Positions 1-9,270 of a stretch of 64,000 bases of DNA are shown piece after piece. Source of the stretch: Bradyrhizobium prioriisuperbiae (GTDB taxonomy: Bacteria > Pseudomonadota > Alphaproteobacteria > Rhizobiales > Xanthobacteraceae); contig NZ_CP135921.1 of NCBI RefSeq assembly GCF_032397745.1, forward strand, positions 744,001 through 808,000. Direction: 5' to 3'. The translations under genes and the position numbers were made by a program. The notes under the pieces were generated by a model that searched no databases, was not told the origin of the DNA, and was given only the letters and a program-made list of their open reading frames with translations. The number at the start of each line of letters is the position of its first letter. The stretch's first letter is position 1.

Positions 1-644
1 GCCGCGTGAATCCGCAGGGGATCGCGTAGCGCGGTGAGATAGTGCGCGACCGCACGCGGATCGAACGGGTTCGGCTTGTCCTTCTTCGCCCAGGAGCGGA
101 AAGTGTGGCCGAAATACTCGTCCGGATTCGACTGGATCAGGTTCTCCGGCATGGGAGCCGGCTGCGCCAGGAACAGCCAGTGATAGGCGCGCAGCCCGAA
201 CGCACGATCCATCCGCGCCCAGTAGTCATAGGTCGGCAGGATATCGAGGGTGGCGAGCTTCGACAGCCGGCCCGGATGATCCAGCGCGAGCCGATAGGTG
301 ACACGCCCGCCGCGGTCGTGGCCGGCCAGCATGAACTGCGCATGTCCCAGCTTGTCCATCACCTCGATCATCGCCTGCGCCATGGCGCGCTTGGTGAACG
401 GCGTATGGTCGGCATCGGTCTTCGGCACATCGGACCAGCCATAGCCGGGCAGATCGGGAATGATCAGCTTGAATTTGGTGGCGAGCTGCGGCGCCACCTT
501 GTGCCACATCACATGGGTCTGCGGATAACCATGCAGCAGCATCAGCGGCGGGCCGCTGCCGCCGACGCGCGCGAAAATGCGGCCGCGGCTGGTCGAGATC
601 CACTCGGAAGCATAACCGGGAAACAGATCGGCAAGATCGGACAT
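1..644 (-). CDS. Fluoroacetate dehalogenase-like alpha/beta hydrolase (partial, 3' end off window)
   Basis: Reading down from an ATG at 644, the frame stays open to base 1, so about 214 N-terminal residues are present. The product is an alpha/beta hydrolase that should cleave a carbon-halogen bond in haloacetates by a nucleophilic Asp. The oxyanion motif HGYPQTH lies at residues 38-44 and the nucleophile motif GHDRGGR puts Asp at 110 with Arg 111 and 114. A His-Trp pair falls at 155-156. These numbers coincide with those I remember for the R. palustris fluoroacetate dehalogenase (Asp110, Arg111/114, His155/Trp156), which supports a defluorinase-like pocket rather than an epoxide hydrolase. 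The catalytic His and the third halide ligand lie beyond the edge. Cytoplasmic, no signal peptide. Substrate is inferred. Confidence 0.8.
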   Translation of the reverse strand, partial: MSDLADLFPGYASEWISTSRGRIFARVGGSGPPLMLLHGYPQTHVMWHKVAPQLATKFKLIIPDLPGYGWSDVPKTDADHTPFTKRAMAQAMIEVMDKLGHAQFMLAGHDRGGRVTYRLALDHPGRLSKLATLDILPTYDYWARMDRAFGLRAYHWLFLAQPAPMPENLIQSNPDEYFGHTFRSWAKKDKPNPFDPRAVAHYLTALRDPLRIHA

Positions 645-776
645 GACGTTGCTCTCACATGATCAGGCGCCGCCGCCAGACCTGCGCAGCGCGACATCGA
701 TGGTTCAAGCACCGGCTGCCGCGGCTGGCAACACGCGCGATCGCATACGCGATCGTCACCTCCGCACGAGCGTTGC

Positions 777-2057
777 TTACGCGCCCGTTTCCCGCGCCAC
801 CGCCTGCCAGCCGATATCGCGGCGGCAGAAGCCCTCCGGCCAGTCGATCCGGTCGACAGCCTGATAGGCGCGCTGCTGCGCCTCGCGCACGGTCCGGCCC
901 ATCGCCGTGACATTGAGCACCCGGCCGCCATTGGCCAGAATTTGATCGCCATCGGCGCTGGTACCAGCATGGAAAATCTCGACACCCTCGATGCTCGAGG
1001 CCGCATCCAGGCCGGCGATCCCCGTTCCCTTGGCATAGTCGCCGGGATAGCCCTTGGCGGCCATCACCACCGTGAGCGCCGCGTCGGGATACCAGCGCAG
1101 GTCGAAATGCTTGAGCTGGCCGTCGCAGACGGCAAGCAGTGCCGGAACCAGATCCGACATCATGCGCAGCATCAGCACCTGGCATTCGGGGTCGCCGAAA
1201 CGGACATTGTATTCGAACAGTTTGGGGCCCTGCGGCGTCAGCATAACGCCGGCATAGAGCACGCCGCGATAAGGCGTGCCGCGCGCCTTCATGCCAGCGA
1301 CTGTGGGCAGAATGATCCGCTCCATGATCTCCGCATGGACCTCCGGCGTCACGAACGGCGTCGGCGAATAGGCGCCCATGCCGCCCGTGTTCGGACCTTC
1401 ATCGCGATCGAAGACGCGCTTGTGATCCTGCGCGGAGGCGAGTGCAATCGCGGTCTCGCCGTCCGAAAACGCGAAGAAGCTGACTTCGCGGCCGGGCAGA
1501 AACTCCTCGATGACCACCTCGGCACCGGCCGACCCGAACGCACCGTCGAACATCATGGCAACGGCGTCTTCCGCCTCGCGCAAGGTCGTGGCCACGACGA
1601 CGCCTTTGCCGGCGGCAAGTCCATCGGCCTTGACCACGATCGGCGCCCCCTGCGCACGAACGAACGCCAGCGCATCGGCGGCATTCGTAAAGCGACCGTA
1701 CGCGCCGGTCGGGATACCGAACTCGGTGCACAGGTCCTTGGTGAAGCCCTTCGAACTCTCGAGCTGCGATGCCGCCTTGCTTGGGCCGAATGCCTTGATG
1801 CCGACCGCTGTGAGATCGTCAACAATGCCCGCCGCCAGCGGCGCTTCGGGTCCGACCATCACCAAATCGACCTTGTTGGCGCGGCAGAAGTCGATCACGG
1901 CCGCATGGTTCGTCACATCGAGCGCGATGCATTCGGCCTCTTGCGCGATCCCGGCATTGCCCGGGGCGCACCATAGTTTGGTCAGCAGCGGCGAGCCGGC
2001 GATTTTCCAGGCCAGCGCATGTTCGCGCCCACCGGAACCGAGAAGAAGGATGTTCAT
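777..2057 (-). CDS. purD: Phosphoribosylamine-glycine ligase (GARS)
   Basis: 426 residues, the usual length for bacterial GARS. It ligates glycine to 5-phosphoribosylamine with ATP, the second step of de novo purine synthesis, in the cytoplasm. The start [19 protein letters not shown] is the diagnostic PurD N-terminus. The ATP-grasp part includes a [14 protein letters not shown] loop around residue 145, and the metal/ATP-binding [11 protein letters not shown] motif lies near residue 285. It is encoded alone, 58 bases downstream of the winged-helix gene on the same strand, so read-through from that operon is possible. Identification is secure. Confidence 0.97.
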   Translation of the reverse strand: MNILLLGSGGREHALAWKIAGSPLLTKLWCAPGNAGIAQEAECIALDVTNHAAVIDFCRANKVDLVMVGPEAPLAAGIVDDLTAVGIKAFGPSKAASQLESSKGFTKDLCTEFGIPTGAYGRFTNAADALAFVRAQGAPIVVKADGLAAGKGVVVATTLREAEDAVAMMFDGAFGSAGAEVVIEEFLPGREVSFFAFSDGETAIALASAQDHKRVFDRDEGPNTGGMGAYSPTPFVTPEVHAEIMERIILPTVAGMKARGTPYRGVLYAGVMLTPQGPKLFEYNVRFGDPECQVLMLRMMSDLVPALLAVCDGQLKHFDLRWYPDAALTVVMAAKGYPGDYAKGTGIAGLDAASSIEGVEIFHAGTSADGDQILANGGRVLNVTAMGRTVREAQQRAYQAVDRIDWPEGFCRRDIGWQAVARETGA

Positions 2058-2115
2058 GGCGATCTCCTGATCCGTCCGGTTAACGGGTCAGGACGACTGA
2101 GACAAGGGGCTGTTA

Positions 2116-2418
2116 TCAGCCGTTTCCGCCGGTTTCGATGATCTGGCGCAGCAGCGCCACATGGCGGGCGAACGCGCCCCGGCCGGCAGCCGTCGCGATC
2201 ACTTTGGTCTGCGGCTTTTTCCCCACAAACGACTTGTCCACTGTGACATAGGCGGCCTTCGCCAGGGTCTCGATGTGCGCCCCGAGATTGCCGTCGGTGG
2301 CCCCGGTCAGTTTCTTCAGGCGGGCAAATTCCAGCCCCTCGCCGGCTGGCAGCGCGTGCAGGGCCGCCATGATGCGCAACCGCAGTGGCTGGTGAATGAT
2401 ATCGTCGAGATCAGTCAC
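2116..2418 (-). CDS. Small winged-helix transcriptional regulator
   Basis: 100 residues forming a single winged helix-turn-helix. It starts MTDLDDIIHQPLRLRIMAAL, typical of the ArsR-like/HTH_34 DNA-binding proteins, and the recognition region LTGATDGNLGAHIETLAKAAYV lies around residues 37-58. There is no ligand domain, so it probably acts as a dimeric repressor or activator responding through partner proteins. Its ATG overlaps the stop of the upstream membrane-protein gene by 8 bases, which indicates translational coupling. The 19-base dyad at 4001-4019 in the operon promoter is a plausible target, by inference only. Confidence 0.8.
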   Translation of the reverse strand: MTDLDDIIHQPLRLRIMAALHALPAGEGLEFARLKKLTGATDGNLGAHIETLAKAAYVTVDKSFVGKKPQTKVIATAAGRGAFARHVALLRQIIETGGNG

Positions 2419-2968
2419 GGCGCATCCAAAGGCCGCCCAGAATCAGACCGCCGCCGTTGACCAAGGCCATCCAGAGATCGAACCAGGGCCCTGCAAAGAA
2501 ATACCCGATCAGGGTCAGAACCGTAATGCTGATGCCGATCGCGACAAAGGCAAGCCCGACCCACAATCCGACCAGTGTGTAGGCCAGCATGACATAGGTC
2601 GCCCAGAATGCGCCGAGCTGACGCCCGCTGAAATGTGCGAGCCCGCTCGACCAGAGCACGCCGAAAGCAAAGAACAACAGGAAAGCCAGAAACAGCCGCG
2701 CCTCGAACTTGCGAACATGCGGTTTGCCGCGCTGCATGACAGCGATGACGAACGAGCCTCCAATCCCAAGCACGTTAATCGTGTTCCAGACATACATTGG
2801 GCTGACTGGACGAAGCTGGTTGAGGACGTAACCGACGAAGATCAGCACGCCCCAGAGCACGAGAATGAGACTGGCGCGCTGGTAGAACAGCGATTGCCTG
2901 ACGCGGCGCGAGATGTCGTCGATCTCTACCAGCGTTGCCGCGGCGTCACGTGGATCGATGGCCATCAT
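2411..2968 (-). CDS. Multi-pass membrane protein of unknown function
   Basis: 185 residues. I do not recognise a named family with confidence. A short hydrophilic N-terminus (about 28 residues) is followed by about five or six hydrophobic helices: roughly 30-50, 58-78, 95-113, two between 120 and 155, and one at 165-180. This indicates an inner-membrane protein. The ATG at 2968 overlaps the TGA of the upstream hydrolase (ATGA), and the stop overlaps the start of the winged-helix regulator. The hydrolase, membrane protein and regulator therefore form a tightly coupled operon. Small regulator/membrane-protein pairs of this kind often have the regulator control the membrane partner, but no substrate can be inferred. 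Because of the frameshift in the upstream gene this protein can be misread as its C-terminal extension. Confidence 0.75.
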   Translation of the reverse strand: MMAIDPRDAAATLVEIDDISRRVRQSLFYQRASLILVLWGVLIFVGYVLNQLRPVSPMYVWNTINVLGIGGSFVIAVMQRGKPHVRKFEARLFLAFLLFFAFGVLWSSGLAHFSGRQLGAFWATYVMLAYTLVGLWVGLAFVAIGISITVLTLIGYFFAGPWFDLWMALVNGGGLILGGLWMRRD

Positions 2969-3967
2969 GACCTCACATCGGTTCTGGCAACGTCCTCGGC
3001 AATGCGCGCGATGGCGGCGGGATCGCTGACGATGCCCATGTGATTGACGCCGTTCAATGAGGGTGACGATGGCGCGGTCGCCGACCGCGGCCTGGTATTT
3101 GTCCGGGAACATCAGTTCGTCGGCGGCACCGGAGAAGATCGCGACGGGCCTGGTGGCGCCCGCGAAATCGTGCCGGAAATCCCGTGAGACCGCAAAGTTG
3201 CGCATCAGGCGGTATGAGTAGGTTTGCGTCAGCGTCTTGCCTGAATTGGGCGGCACCGCGAACGCAATGGTCGGCAGGGATTCAGCCCATGGAAAGCCGA
3301 GACCGCGCAGCACCGACAACGCGATAAAACGCGGGATGTCGGCGCTGGCCCAGCCGCCGGAATTGGGACGGGTGGTCGGCGCGTCGTAGCCGAGATAAGG
3401 CGCCAGTAGCACCGTACGCGCGAACAAGGCCTGGATCGGCGAACCGGCGACACGGAGCGCAAAACCGCCACCGGACGAATGACCGATCAATGTCAGCGGT
3501 GCGGATGGGCGCGTTTTACGAATTTCACCGACGAGATCGGCGAGGTCGTCCTCGAGCTGCCCGAGATAAGCGATGTCGCCACGGGTTCCCGACGCGCCAT
3601 GACCTCGGATATCCACCGCATAGGTTTCCACACCCCGTGCCACCAACCCCTGGGAGAGCGCGTGGATGGTCCCCCGGCTGGAGCCGCTTGACCCATGGAT
3701 GACGATCGCGATGCGATTCGTGGCCGGCGTTGATGCGGCGGGGACGTAGTAGCGATAGGTCAGCTCCGTGCCATCGCGCGCCTGGAAACGCTCCGCGGCC
3801 GGCAGGGTGCTGAAATCGACCGTTTTGCGGGACTCCGAGATCGACGCCAGTTCAGGCGGCGGGCTGATCGGCCAGGCGATCAGTCCACCGAGCAGCAGGG
3901 CCGCCAAACCCGCAGCAGCCAAGACCCAACGACATGCCCCCAGCAGTCCACGCAGCGCGGCTCTCAT
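2965..3967 (-). pseudogene. Membrane-anchored alpha/beta hydrolase with a frameshift near its C-terminus
   Basis: The start ATG at 3967 follows a strong GGAGGAG ribosome site. A hydrophobic anchor (about residues 10-32) precedes a serine-hydrolase domain with HGSSGSSRG oxyanion region, the nucleophile motif GHSSGGG and the acid-loop region FSGAADELMF. The reading frame then goes wrong around 3053-3058. In the frame in use it runs through a basic meaningless stretch into the next gene. In the adjacent frame it continues as NGVNHMGIVSDP, the expected catalytic-His motif, and stops at 2965 in an ATGA overlap with the following ATG. One extra base (probably the G at 3055) or two missing bases explains this. 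The intact product would be about 333 residues, lysophospholipase-like. Either a genuine recent pseudogene or a sequencing error. Confidence 0.8.
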
Positions 3968-3989
3968 CACGGCTCCTCCGCTTATATGG

Positions 3990-4019
3990 GCATTATAGAG
4001 TACTCTGCGTAACAGAGTA
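3990..4019 (-). promoter_or_regulatory. Promoter with overlapping operator dyad for the hydrolase operon
   Basis: On the minus strand a perfect TATAAT (3992-3997) sits about 24 bases upstream of the ATG at 3967. The spacer and -35 region are covered by the 7+5+7 dyad TACTCTG-CGTAA-CAGAGTA at 4001-4019. A weak TTACTC lies at the -35 distance. This overlap is the usual geometry of a repressor site. The binding protein is not known. The winged-helix protein of the same operon is a candidate. Confidence 0.55.
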
Positions 4020-4095
4020 AAGGCCACAGTTTGACCCGATTGGCGCCGGGCGCGGGGAGAGCTTAGGTTTGCGGCACCCTTGGAACGCGATTCGA

Positions 4096-5715
4096 ATGTC
4101 TGAAACAGCCCCGTCCCCCCTGCCCAATTCGCCGGAATTCACCGTCTCGGAGCTCTCCTCCGCCCTGAAACGCACCGTGGAGGACGCCTATGGCCATGTC
4201 CGCGTTCGCGGCGAGATCTCCGGCTTTCGCGGCGCCCATTCGTCCGGGCATTGCTATTTCGCGCTGAAGGACCAAACCGCCAAAATCGAGGCGGTGATCT
4301 GGAAGGGTGTGCACGGTCGGATGCGGTTTCGGCCGCAGGAGGGCCTCGAGGTCATCGCCACCGGCAAACTGACCACCTACCCCGGCTCCTCCAAGTACCA
4401 GATCGTGATCGAGGCGCTGGAGCCCGCCGGCGTCGGCGCCCTGATGGCGCTGATGGAGGAGCGCAAGCGCAAACTCACCGCCGAGGGGCTGTTCGACGCG
4501 GACCGCAAGAAACCACTGCCCTGGCTGCCGGAGGTGATCGGTGTCGTCACCTCGCCGACCGGCGCGGTGATCCGCGACATCCTGCACCGGCTGGAAGATC
4601 GCTTTCCGCGCCGGGTGCTGGTGTGGCCGGTGCGCGTGCAGGGTGAGGGATCCGCCGAGCAGATCGCGGCCGCCATCCGCGGCTTCAATGCCTTCCCGGA
4701 GCGCGGCCGGCTCCCGCGCCCCGACCTGCTGATTGTCGCGCGCGGCGGCGGCTCGCTGGAGGACCTGTGGTCGTTCAACGAAGAAATCGTGGTACGCGCG
4801 GCGGCGGAGAGCACCATCCCGCTGATCTCTGCCGTGGGCCACGAGACCGACGTGACGCTGATCGATTTCGCCGCCGATCGCCGCGCGCCGACGCCGACTG
4901 CGGCGGCTGAGATGGCCGTGCCGGTGCGCGCCGAACTCGCGGTCGAGGTGGCCGACCTGGGGCAACGCAGTTTTGCCTGCTGGCATCGCAGCCAGGAGCA
5001 TCGCCGCAGCGACCTGCGCAGCGCGGTGCGCGCGCTGCCGAGCGCGACTGAACTGCTCGCGATCCCGCGCCAGCGCTTCGACGGCGCCACGGCGGCGCTG
5101 CCGCGCGCACTGAGGGGCAACACCCACGCGCATTTCCGCCACTTCGCGCAGACCAGTACACGGCTGACATTGCGCGTGCTCCGCGCGCAAGTGGATCACG
5201 CCGCCCATCGCCTGACCGTGACCGGCGACCGCCTGGCGCTGGGCGCACAGTCGCTGGTGCGGCGACGCCGCGACCGCTTCGCCGGCCTCGAAGTGCGGCT
5301 GAAAGCCTCGCGGCTCGCCAACGTCCAGGCGCAACGCAATGTGATCGCCCGCGACCGCGAGCGCGCACAGCGCCTCACCGAACGCGCGGCGCGGGCGCTG
5401 CGCACGCTGATCCAGCGCCATGATGCGCGGATCGCCCATGCCGGGCAGTTGCTCACCGCGCTGTCCTACCGCAGCGTGCTGGCGCGCGGCTTCGCACTGG
5501 TGCGTGACGCCGGCGGCGCGCCGCTGCATGCGGCGGCTCACGTGACCGAGGGCACCCGCCTCAGCATCGAGTTCGCCGACGGCCGGGTGGGTGCTGTCGC
5601 CGATGGCAGCGCGGCTCAGCCCGTCGCATCGCCCGCTCCTGCCTCGCAGGCGCCCCCGAAACCCGCGCCGGCCAAGCGGGCGGCCAAGGTCGACAATCAG
5701 GGCGACCTGTTCTAA
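4096..5715 (+). CDS. xseA: Exodeoxyribonuclease VII large subunit
   Basis: 539 residues from the ATG at 4096 ([20 protein letters not shown]). A TTG 27 bases earlier is in frame but less likely. With XseB the protein forms exonuclease VII, which degrades single-stranded DNA to oligonucleotides in the cytoplasm. The N-terminal OB-fold (about 15-110) carries [21 protein letters not shown]. The catalytic domain has [18 protein letters not shown], the [20 protein letters not shown] motif and the [20 protein letters not shown] motif. A long Arg/Ala-rich helical region follows, then a Pro/Ala/Lys-rich tail ending GDLF. The tail after about residue 500 is typical of rhizobial XseA. No xseB in the window. 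Confidence 0.96.
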   Translation: MSETAPSPLPNSPEFTVSELSSALKRTVEDAYGHVRVRGEISGFRGAHSSGHCYFALKDQTAKIEAVIWKGVHGRMRFRPQEGLEVIATGKLTTYPGSSKYQIVIEALEPAGVGALMALMEERKRKLTAEGLFDADRKKPLPWLPEVIGVVTSPTGAVIRDILHRLEDRFPRRVLVWPVRVQGEGSAEQIAAAIRGFNAFPERGRLPRPDLLIVARGGGSLEDLWSFNEEIVVRAAAESTIPLISAVGHETDVTLIDFAADRRAPTPTAAAEMAVPVRAELAVEVADLGQRSFACWHRSQEHRRSDLRSAVRALPSATELLAIPRQRFDGATAALPRALRGNTHAHFRHFAQTSTRLTLRVLRAQVDHAAHRLTVTGDRLALGAQSLVRRRRDRFAGLEVRLKASRLANVQAQRNVIARDRERAQRLTERAARALRTLIQRHDARIAHAGQLLTALSYRSVLARGFALVRDAGGAPLHAAAHVTEGTRLSIEFADGRVGAVADGSAAQPVASPAPASQAPPKPAPAKRAAKVDNQGDLF

Positions 5716-5834
5716 CCGCCCCGTTCGCGGCTTCCGCCGTCTGGAAAAGCCGTTGAGCCGTGCACATTTATGCTAGACTAGACCACTCAATCCGACCTTT
5801 CACATCCATCCAGGGAACCAGCAGGGGAACCCGC

Positions 5835-6059
5835 GTGCTCAACAAGTTCAGCTCCTCCGGCCAAGGCGAAGCCAAAGTGCAGTATCTCGACGGAGATTTC
5901 CGCGTGATCTCACCGGGAAGCTACGTGGTGTGCGCGATCACGGGCATCCACATCGCGCTGGACGAGCTGAAGTACTGGAGCGTCGACCGCCAGGAGCCCT
6001 ATGCAACGCCCGCGGCGGTGCTGGAGCGGCACTATCCCGGCGAATTGAAATCCGGTTGA
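5835..6059 (+). CDS. DUF2093 domain protein
   Basis: 74 residues from a GTG at 5835 preceded by CAGCAGGGGAAC, which can serve as ribosome site. The body (EAKVQYLDGDFRVISPGSYV, then ITGIHIALDELKYWSVDRQE) matches the small alphaproteobacterial DUF2093 family, whose function is unknown to me. The predicted fold is a compact beta-rich domain without membrane segment or signal peptide. It follows xseA by 119 bases on the same strand and may be transcribed separately. The frame stays open upstream to 5760, but the additional residues do not resemble the family. Confidence 0.8.
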   Translation: MLNKFSSSGQGEAKVQYLDGDFRVISPGSYVVCAITGIHIALDELKYWSVDRQEPYATPAAVLERHYPGELKSG

Positions 6060-6077
6060 GGACTGCTGCGCCATATC

Positions 6078-6209
6078 TCCTCATGGTGAGGAGCGCGGCA
6101 CGCGTGTCTCGAGACGATGCTACCCATCGCTCGGAGAACCATGAGGCCCGAATTGCGGCACCTGTGGCCTCGTCCTTCGAGACGGCGCTTCGCGCCTCCT
6201 CAGGATGAG
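6078..6209. repeat. Intergenic palindromic repeat, family 1, copy A
   Basis: Imperfect inverted repeat beginning TCCTCATGGTGAGGAGCGC and ending GCGCCTCCTCAGGATGAG, with internal CCATGAGG and CGTCCTTCGAGACG blocks. The same blocks occur at 13656-13769 and in variant form at 25447-25543. Elements of this type are frequent between genes in Bradyrhizobium and Rhodopseudomonas. It lies between the convergent ends of the DUF2093 gene and lpxK. Confidence 0.85.
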
Positions 6210-6238
6210 AGATTAAGTTTGTATATGACGCAATAGGA

Positions 6239-7255
6239 TTAGGACGCAGCCACGCGTCGTCTCTTCAAGACATCGGCAACAATGGTTCGCAGCGCAACGC
6301 CATCACCGAGGTCGAGGCTGACCTTGAACGGCATGATTCCACTCGCATAGACCGCTAAACGCGAATCACTGCACAAACGAACAAAGTCCTTTTCCGTCGT
6401 CACCAGCGTGAGCCCCTCCCGCGCCGCCTGCTGTTCAAGCGCCTGGATTTCGGAGGGCGAAAACGGATGATGGTCCGCAAACGCTCTCTGGTTCGCGACA
6501 TCGACGCCGCTGGCGCGCAAGGTCGCGAAAAAACGGCGGGGATCGCCGATGCCGGCAAAGGCGAGCACGCGCTTGCCGACCAGCGCCGATACGGACGCCG
6601 GATCCGGCTTCAATCGCACCGAGAGCACCGGCTTGTTGCGCGCGGCGACCGCACTTGCGACCGTCTCAGCGGCATGGCCCTCACCAACCACGATCAGCGC
6701 ATCGGTGCGCGCAAGCTGCGGCGCCAGCGGCGCGCGCAGGGGACCGGCGGGAAACACACAACCATTGCCAAGCCCGCGACCGGCATCGATAACGATCAAA
6801 GCGACATCCTTGGCCAGCGCCGGGTTTTGAAATCCGTCGTCGAGCACGATCACGCTGGCGCCCTGCGTGCGGGCCAATTGCGCACCCGCGACACGATCGC
6901 GCGCCACGATGACCGGCAAAGAGGCGGCCAGCATCAGCGGCTCGTCGCCAACATCGGCGGCTGTATGCTGCGCCGGGTCGACCGCGACGGGCCCCGCAAG
7001 CCGTCCGCCATAGCCGCGGCTCACCACCCAGGGCCGCTCGCCAAGCTCCGTCAGCAGAGCCCCCAGCGCCAGCACCGTCGGGGTCTTGCCGGCGCCACCG
7101 ACATGGTAGTTGCCGACACAAAAGACCGGTACGCCGACTCGTTGCCCTGCCCTCGTCATCCGCCGCGCGGTAATGGCGCCGTAGAGCCCGCCAAGCGGCG
7201 ACAACAACAGTGATTGCCAGGATGAGCGCGCCTGCCAGAAGGCCGGCTCACGCAT
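6239..7255 (-). CDS. lpxK: Tetraacyldisaccharide 4'-kinase
   Basis: 338 residues, normal for LpxK. It phosphorylates the 4' position of the lipid A disaccharide precursor at the cytoplasmic face of the inner membrane. The N-terminus (PAFWQARSSWQSLLLSPLGGLYG) is the usual membrane-associated start. The Walker A-like motif GNYHVGGAGKTPTV lies near residues 48-61, and VIVLDDGFQNPALAKDVALI is the second diagnostic block. It is the last gene of the minus-strand lipid A operon and its start overlaps the end of waaA by 8 bases, which couples the two steps of lipid IVA maturation. Confidence 0.96.
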   Translation of the reverse strand: MREPAFWQARSSWQSLLLSPLGGLYGAITARRMTRAGQRVGVPVFCVGNYHVGGAGKTPTVLALGALLTELGERPWVVSRGYGGRLAGPVAVDPAQHTAADVGDEPLMLAASLPVIVARDRVAGAQLARTQGASVIVLDDGFQNPALAKDVALIVIDAGRGLGNGCVFPAGPLRAPLAPQLARTDALIVVGEGHAAETVASAVAARNKPVLSVRLKPDPASVSALVGKRVLAFAGIGDPRRFFATLRASGVDVANQRAFADHHPFSPSEIQALEQQAAREGLTLVTTEKDFVRLCSDSRLAVYASGIMPFKVSLDLGDGVALRTIVADVLKRRRVAAS

Positions 7256-8552
7256 GATGCGCCCCGCGCTCGATCCGCAGCTGCATCAGATAGGGTTCGA
7301 GCGCACTCAGCGTGCGATCCAGCGCGCCGCCGAGCCGGTCGACCACGCCGTGGCCGGCTTCGACCGCGCGCTGCCGCGCCACCTGATCGGTCAGCCAAAG
7401 CCCGATCTGGGTCGCCAGCCCTTCGGCCGTCTCGATCTGCCCCGCACCACGGGCATCGTCGAGCGCACCGTACACATCGGTGAAATTGAACACATGCGGT
7501 CCGTGCAGCACCGCTGCGCCGAGCTTGATGGCCTCGATCGGGTTCTGCCCACCGTGCGCGACCAGCGAGCCGCCCATGAACACGATCGGCGCCAGACGAT
7601 AGAACAGGCCGAGTTCGCCGAGCGTATCGGCGACATAGATATCGGTATCGGCCGCCGGCAATTGCTCCTGCGAGCGCACCGACACGTGCAGGCCAGCGGA
7701 ATAAGCCATCTGCGCGATCGCCGGACCGCGCGCCGGGTGGCGCGGCACGATGACCGTAAGCAGTTTCGGGAATTCGCGAGACAGCCGCTGGTGCACGTTG
7801 GCGAGGATCTCTTCCTCCCCTGCATGGGTGGAGGCGGCGACAATCACCGTGCGGTCGCGCGTGACCGCCTGCAGCCGCTCGAGCTTGGCGTGATCCGCCG
7901 GCGGCGCCTGCACATCGAGCTTCAGATTTCCGGTCGCGACCACATCACGGCCGCCCAGCGCCGCGAACCGCTCCGCATCGGTCTCCGATTGCGCAAGACA
8001 AAGATCGAACCGGCCGAGCAGCGCGGAGATGGTGGCGTAGGCGCGCTGCCAGCGCGGGAACGAGCGATGCGACATCCGGCCGTTGATCAGCACCATCGGA
8101 ACGCGGCGCGCCGCGCTCGCCATGATGAGATTCGGCCAGAGATCGGATTCGATAAACAGCGCCAGCGACGGCTGCCAGTGATCGAGGAAACGGGCCACAT
8201 AACGCGGTGCATCGAACGGCACGTATTGATGGATCACATCGGCTGGGAAACGTTTGGCGACGATCGCCGCCGAGGTCACGGTGCCGGATGTCAGCAGGAT
8301 GCGGACGTTGAGCGCACGCAGCCGCTCGATCAGCTCGGCCGCCGCCAGCACCTCGCCGACGCTCGCGCCATGGATCCAGATCAGCGGTCCGTTGGGACGA
8401 TCGACGCCGGCAAAGCCGCGCCGCTCGCCGACACGGGCCGCTTCTTCCTTGCCCTGCTTCAGCCGGCGGCTCAGCAGCAAGCCCGAAACCGGCATCGCCA
8501 TGGCCGACAGCTTGCGGTAGGCCCGCAATGTCAGGGGCACATCACGCGACAT
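7248..8552 (-). CDS. waaA: 3-deoxy-D-manno-octulosonic acid (Kdo) transferase
   Basis: 434 residues, a GT-B family (GT30) glycosyltransferase that adds Kdo to lipid IVA. An N-terminal hydrophobic stretch anchors it at the inner membrane. The motif PLIWIHGASVGEVLAA near residue 57 contains the conserved Glu of the WaaA active site. The second domain carries TVIVAASTHAGEEE and the GGSLVAHGGQNPIEA nucleotide-sugar motif around residue 330. It overlaps the acyltransferase gene upstream by 11 bases and lpxK downstream by 8, so the three are one translational unit. Confidence 0.95.
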   Translation of the reverse strand: MSRDVPLTLRAYRKLSAMAMPVSGLLLSRRLKQGKEEAARVGERRGFAGVDRPNGPLIWIHGASVGEVLAAAELIERLRALNVRILLTSGTVTSAAIVAKRFPADVIHQYVPFDAPRYVARFLDHWQPSLALFIESDLWPNLIMASAARRVPMVLINGRMSHRSFPRWQRAYATISALLGRFDLCLAQSETDAERFAALGGRDVVATGNLKLDVQAPPADHAKLERLQAVTRDRTVIVAASTHAGEEEILANVHQRLSREFPKLLTVIVPRHPARGPAIAQMAYSAGLHVSVRSQEQLPAADTDIYVADTLGELGLFYRLAPIVFMGGSLVAHGGQNPIEAIKLGAAVLHGPHVFNFTDVYGALDDARGAGQIETAEGLATQIGLWLTDQVARQRAVEAGHGVVDRLGGALDRTLSALEPYLMQLRIERGAHHA

Positions 8553-9249
8553 GCAGGCCCTCGTCCGGACATCCGACGATCGCGTAGGCGCGACGGTTGA
8601 CTTCGTTCAGGCTGGCTTCGAGCTGCACGCGAAGCGTCTCCATGGCGGCATCGTCGGCATCGGCCGGCACCGTTACCGCTTGGCCGATAGCGACGACACC
8701 ACGACCGAACGGCAGATGAATCACCGAGCGATCCCAATTGTTCAGCCGCTTGAACCGGCTGGTGGCGATCGCGGCCGGTATAATGGGCCGGCCGGACTCC
8801 CGCGCAAGCATAATAATCCCAAGACCCGCAACGCGGGACACTTTGGGAACGTCGGCGGTCATGGCCATGCTGCCACCGCTCTGCAGATGGCGCAGGATCG
8901 CCTTGAAAGCCGGAACGCCGCCTTTGCGGTGAAACGACGATCCATGGTCGCCCGATCCGCGCACGGTGCCGATCCCGAACTGTTCGACGACAATGGCATT
9001 GATTTCGCCGTCACGATGACGGGAGATCAGCACCTTGAAGCGATGATGCCTGCGCGTGCCGAACGGCATCAGGAAATGCTGACCGTGCCAGAATGCAATG
9101 ATCACCGGCATCCTGGGCTCGATCTGCTGATACAGATCGGGCGGATCGTAGCTGATGCGATTGGTCAACCAGACGACGCGCAGAATTTGCGCCGCGACAA
9201 ATCCGGCGGCGTGCTGGAACCAGCTGGAGCGCGTTATGTTTCGAAACAT
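8542..9249 (-). CDS. DUF374 lysophospholipid acyltransferase-family protein
   Basis: 235 residues. The family is related to LPLAT acyltransferases and in alphaproteobacteria is regularly encoded beside waaA and lpxK. Visible features are an N-terminal hydrophobic helix around residues 12-30, the AFWHGQHFLMPFG block near 53 that resembles the acyltransferase His motif, HRDGEINAIVVEQFGIGTVRGSG, and the MTADVPKVSRVAGLGIIMLA block. The likely role is a lipid A or Kdo-lipid modification at the inner membrane. The exact acceptor is not established for this family, so no symbol is given. It overlaps waaA by 11 bases. Confidence 0.8.
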   Translation of the reverse strand: MFRNITRSSWFQHAAGFVAAQILRVVWLTNRISYDPPDLYQQIEPRMPVIIAFWHGQHFLMPFGTRRHHRFKVLISRHRDGEINAIVVEQFGIGTVRGSGDHGSSFHRKGGVPAFKAILRHLQSGGSMAMTADVPKVSRVAGLGIIMLARESGRPIIPAAIATSRFKRLNNWDRSVIHLPFGRGVVAIGQAVTVPADADDAAMETLRVQLEASLNEVNRRAYAIVGCPDEGLHVA

Positions 9250-9270
9250 GAAATATGCAGTGAATTCGGC

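Noticed and set aside
2411..4027. A 538-codon open frame that reads as hydrolase fused to a membrane protein
   Set aside because: The junction is a basic nonsense segment produced by a frameshift near 3055. The alternative frame supplies the missing hydrolase motif and a normal gene end.
4063..5541. A 492-codon open frame on the minus strand opposite xseA
   Set aside because: Shadow of xseA. No domains, composition dominated by Arg, Ala and Gln.
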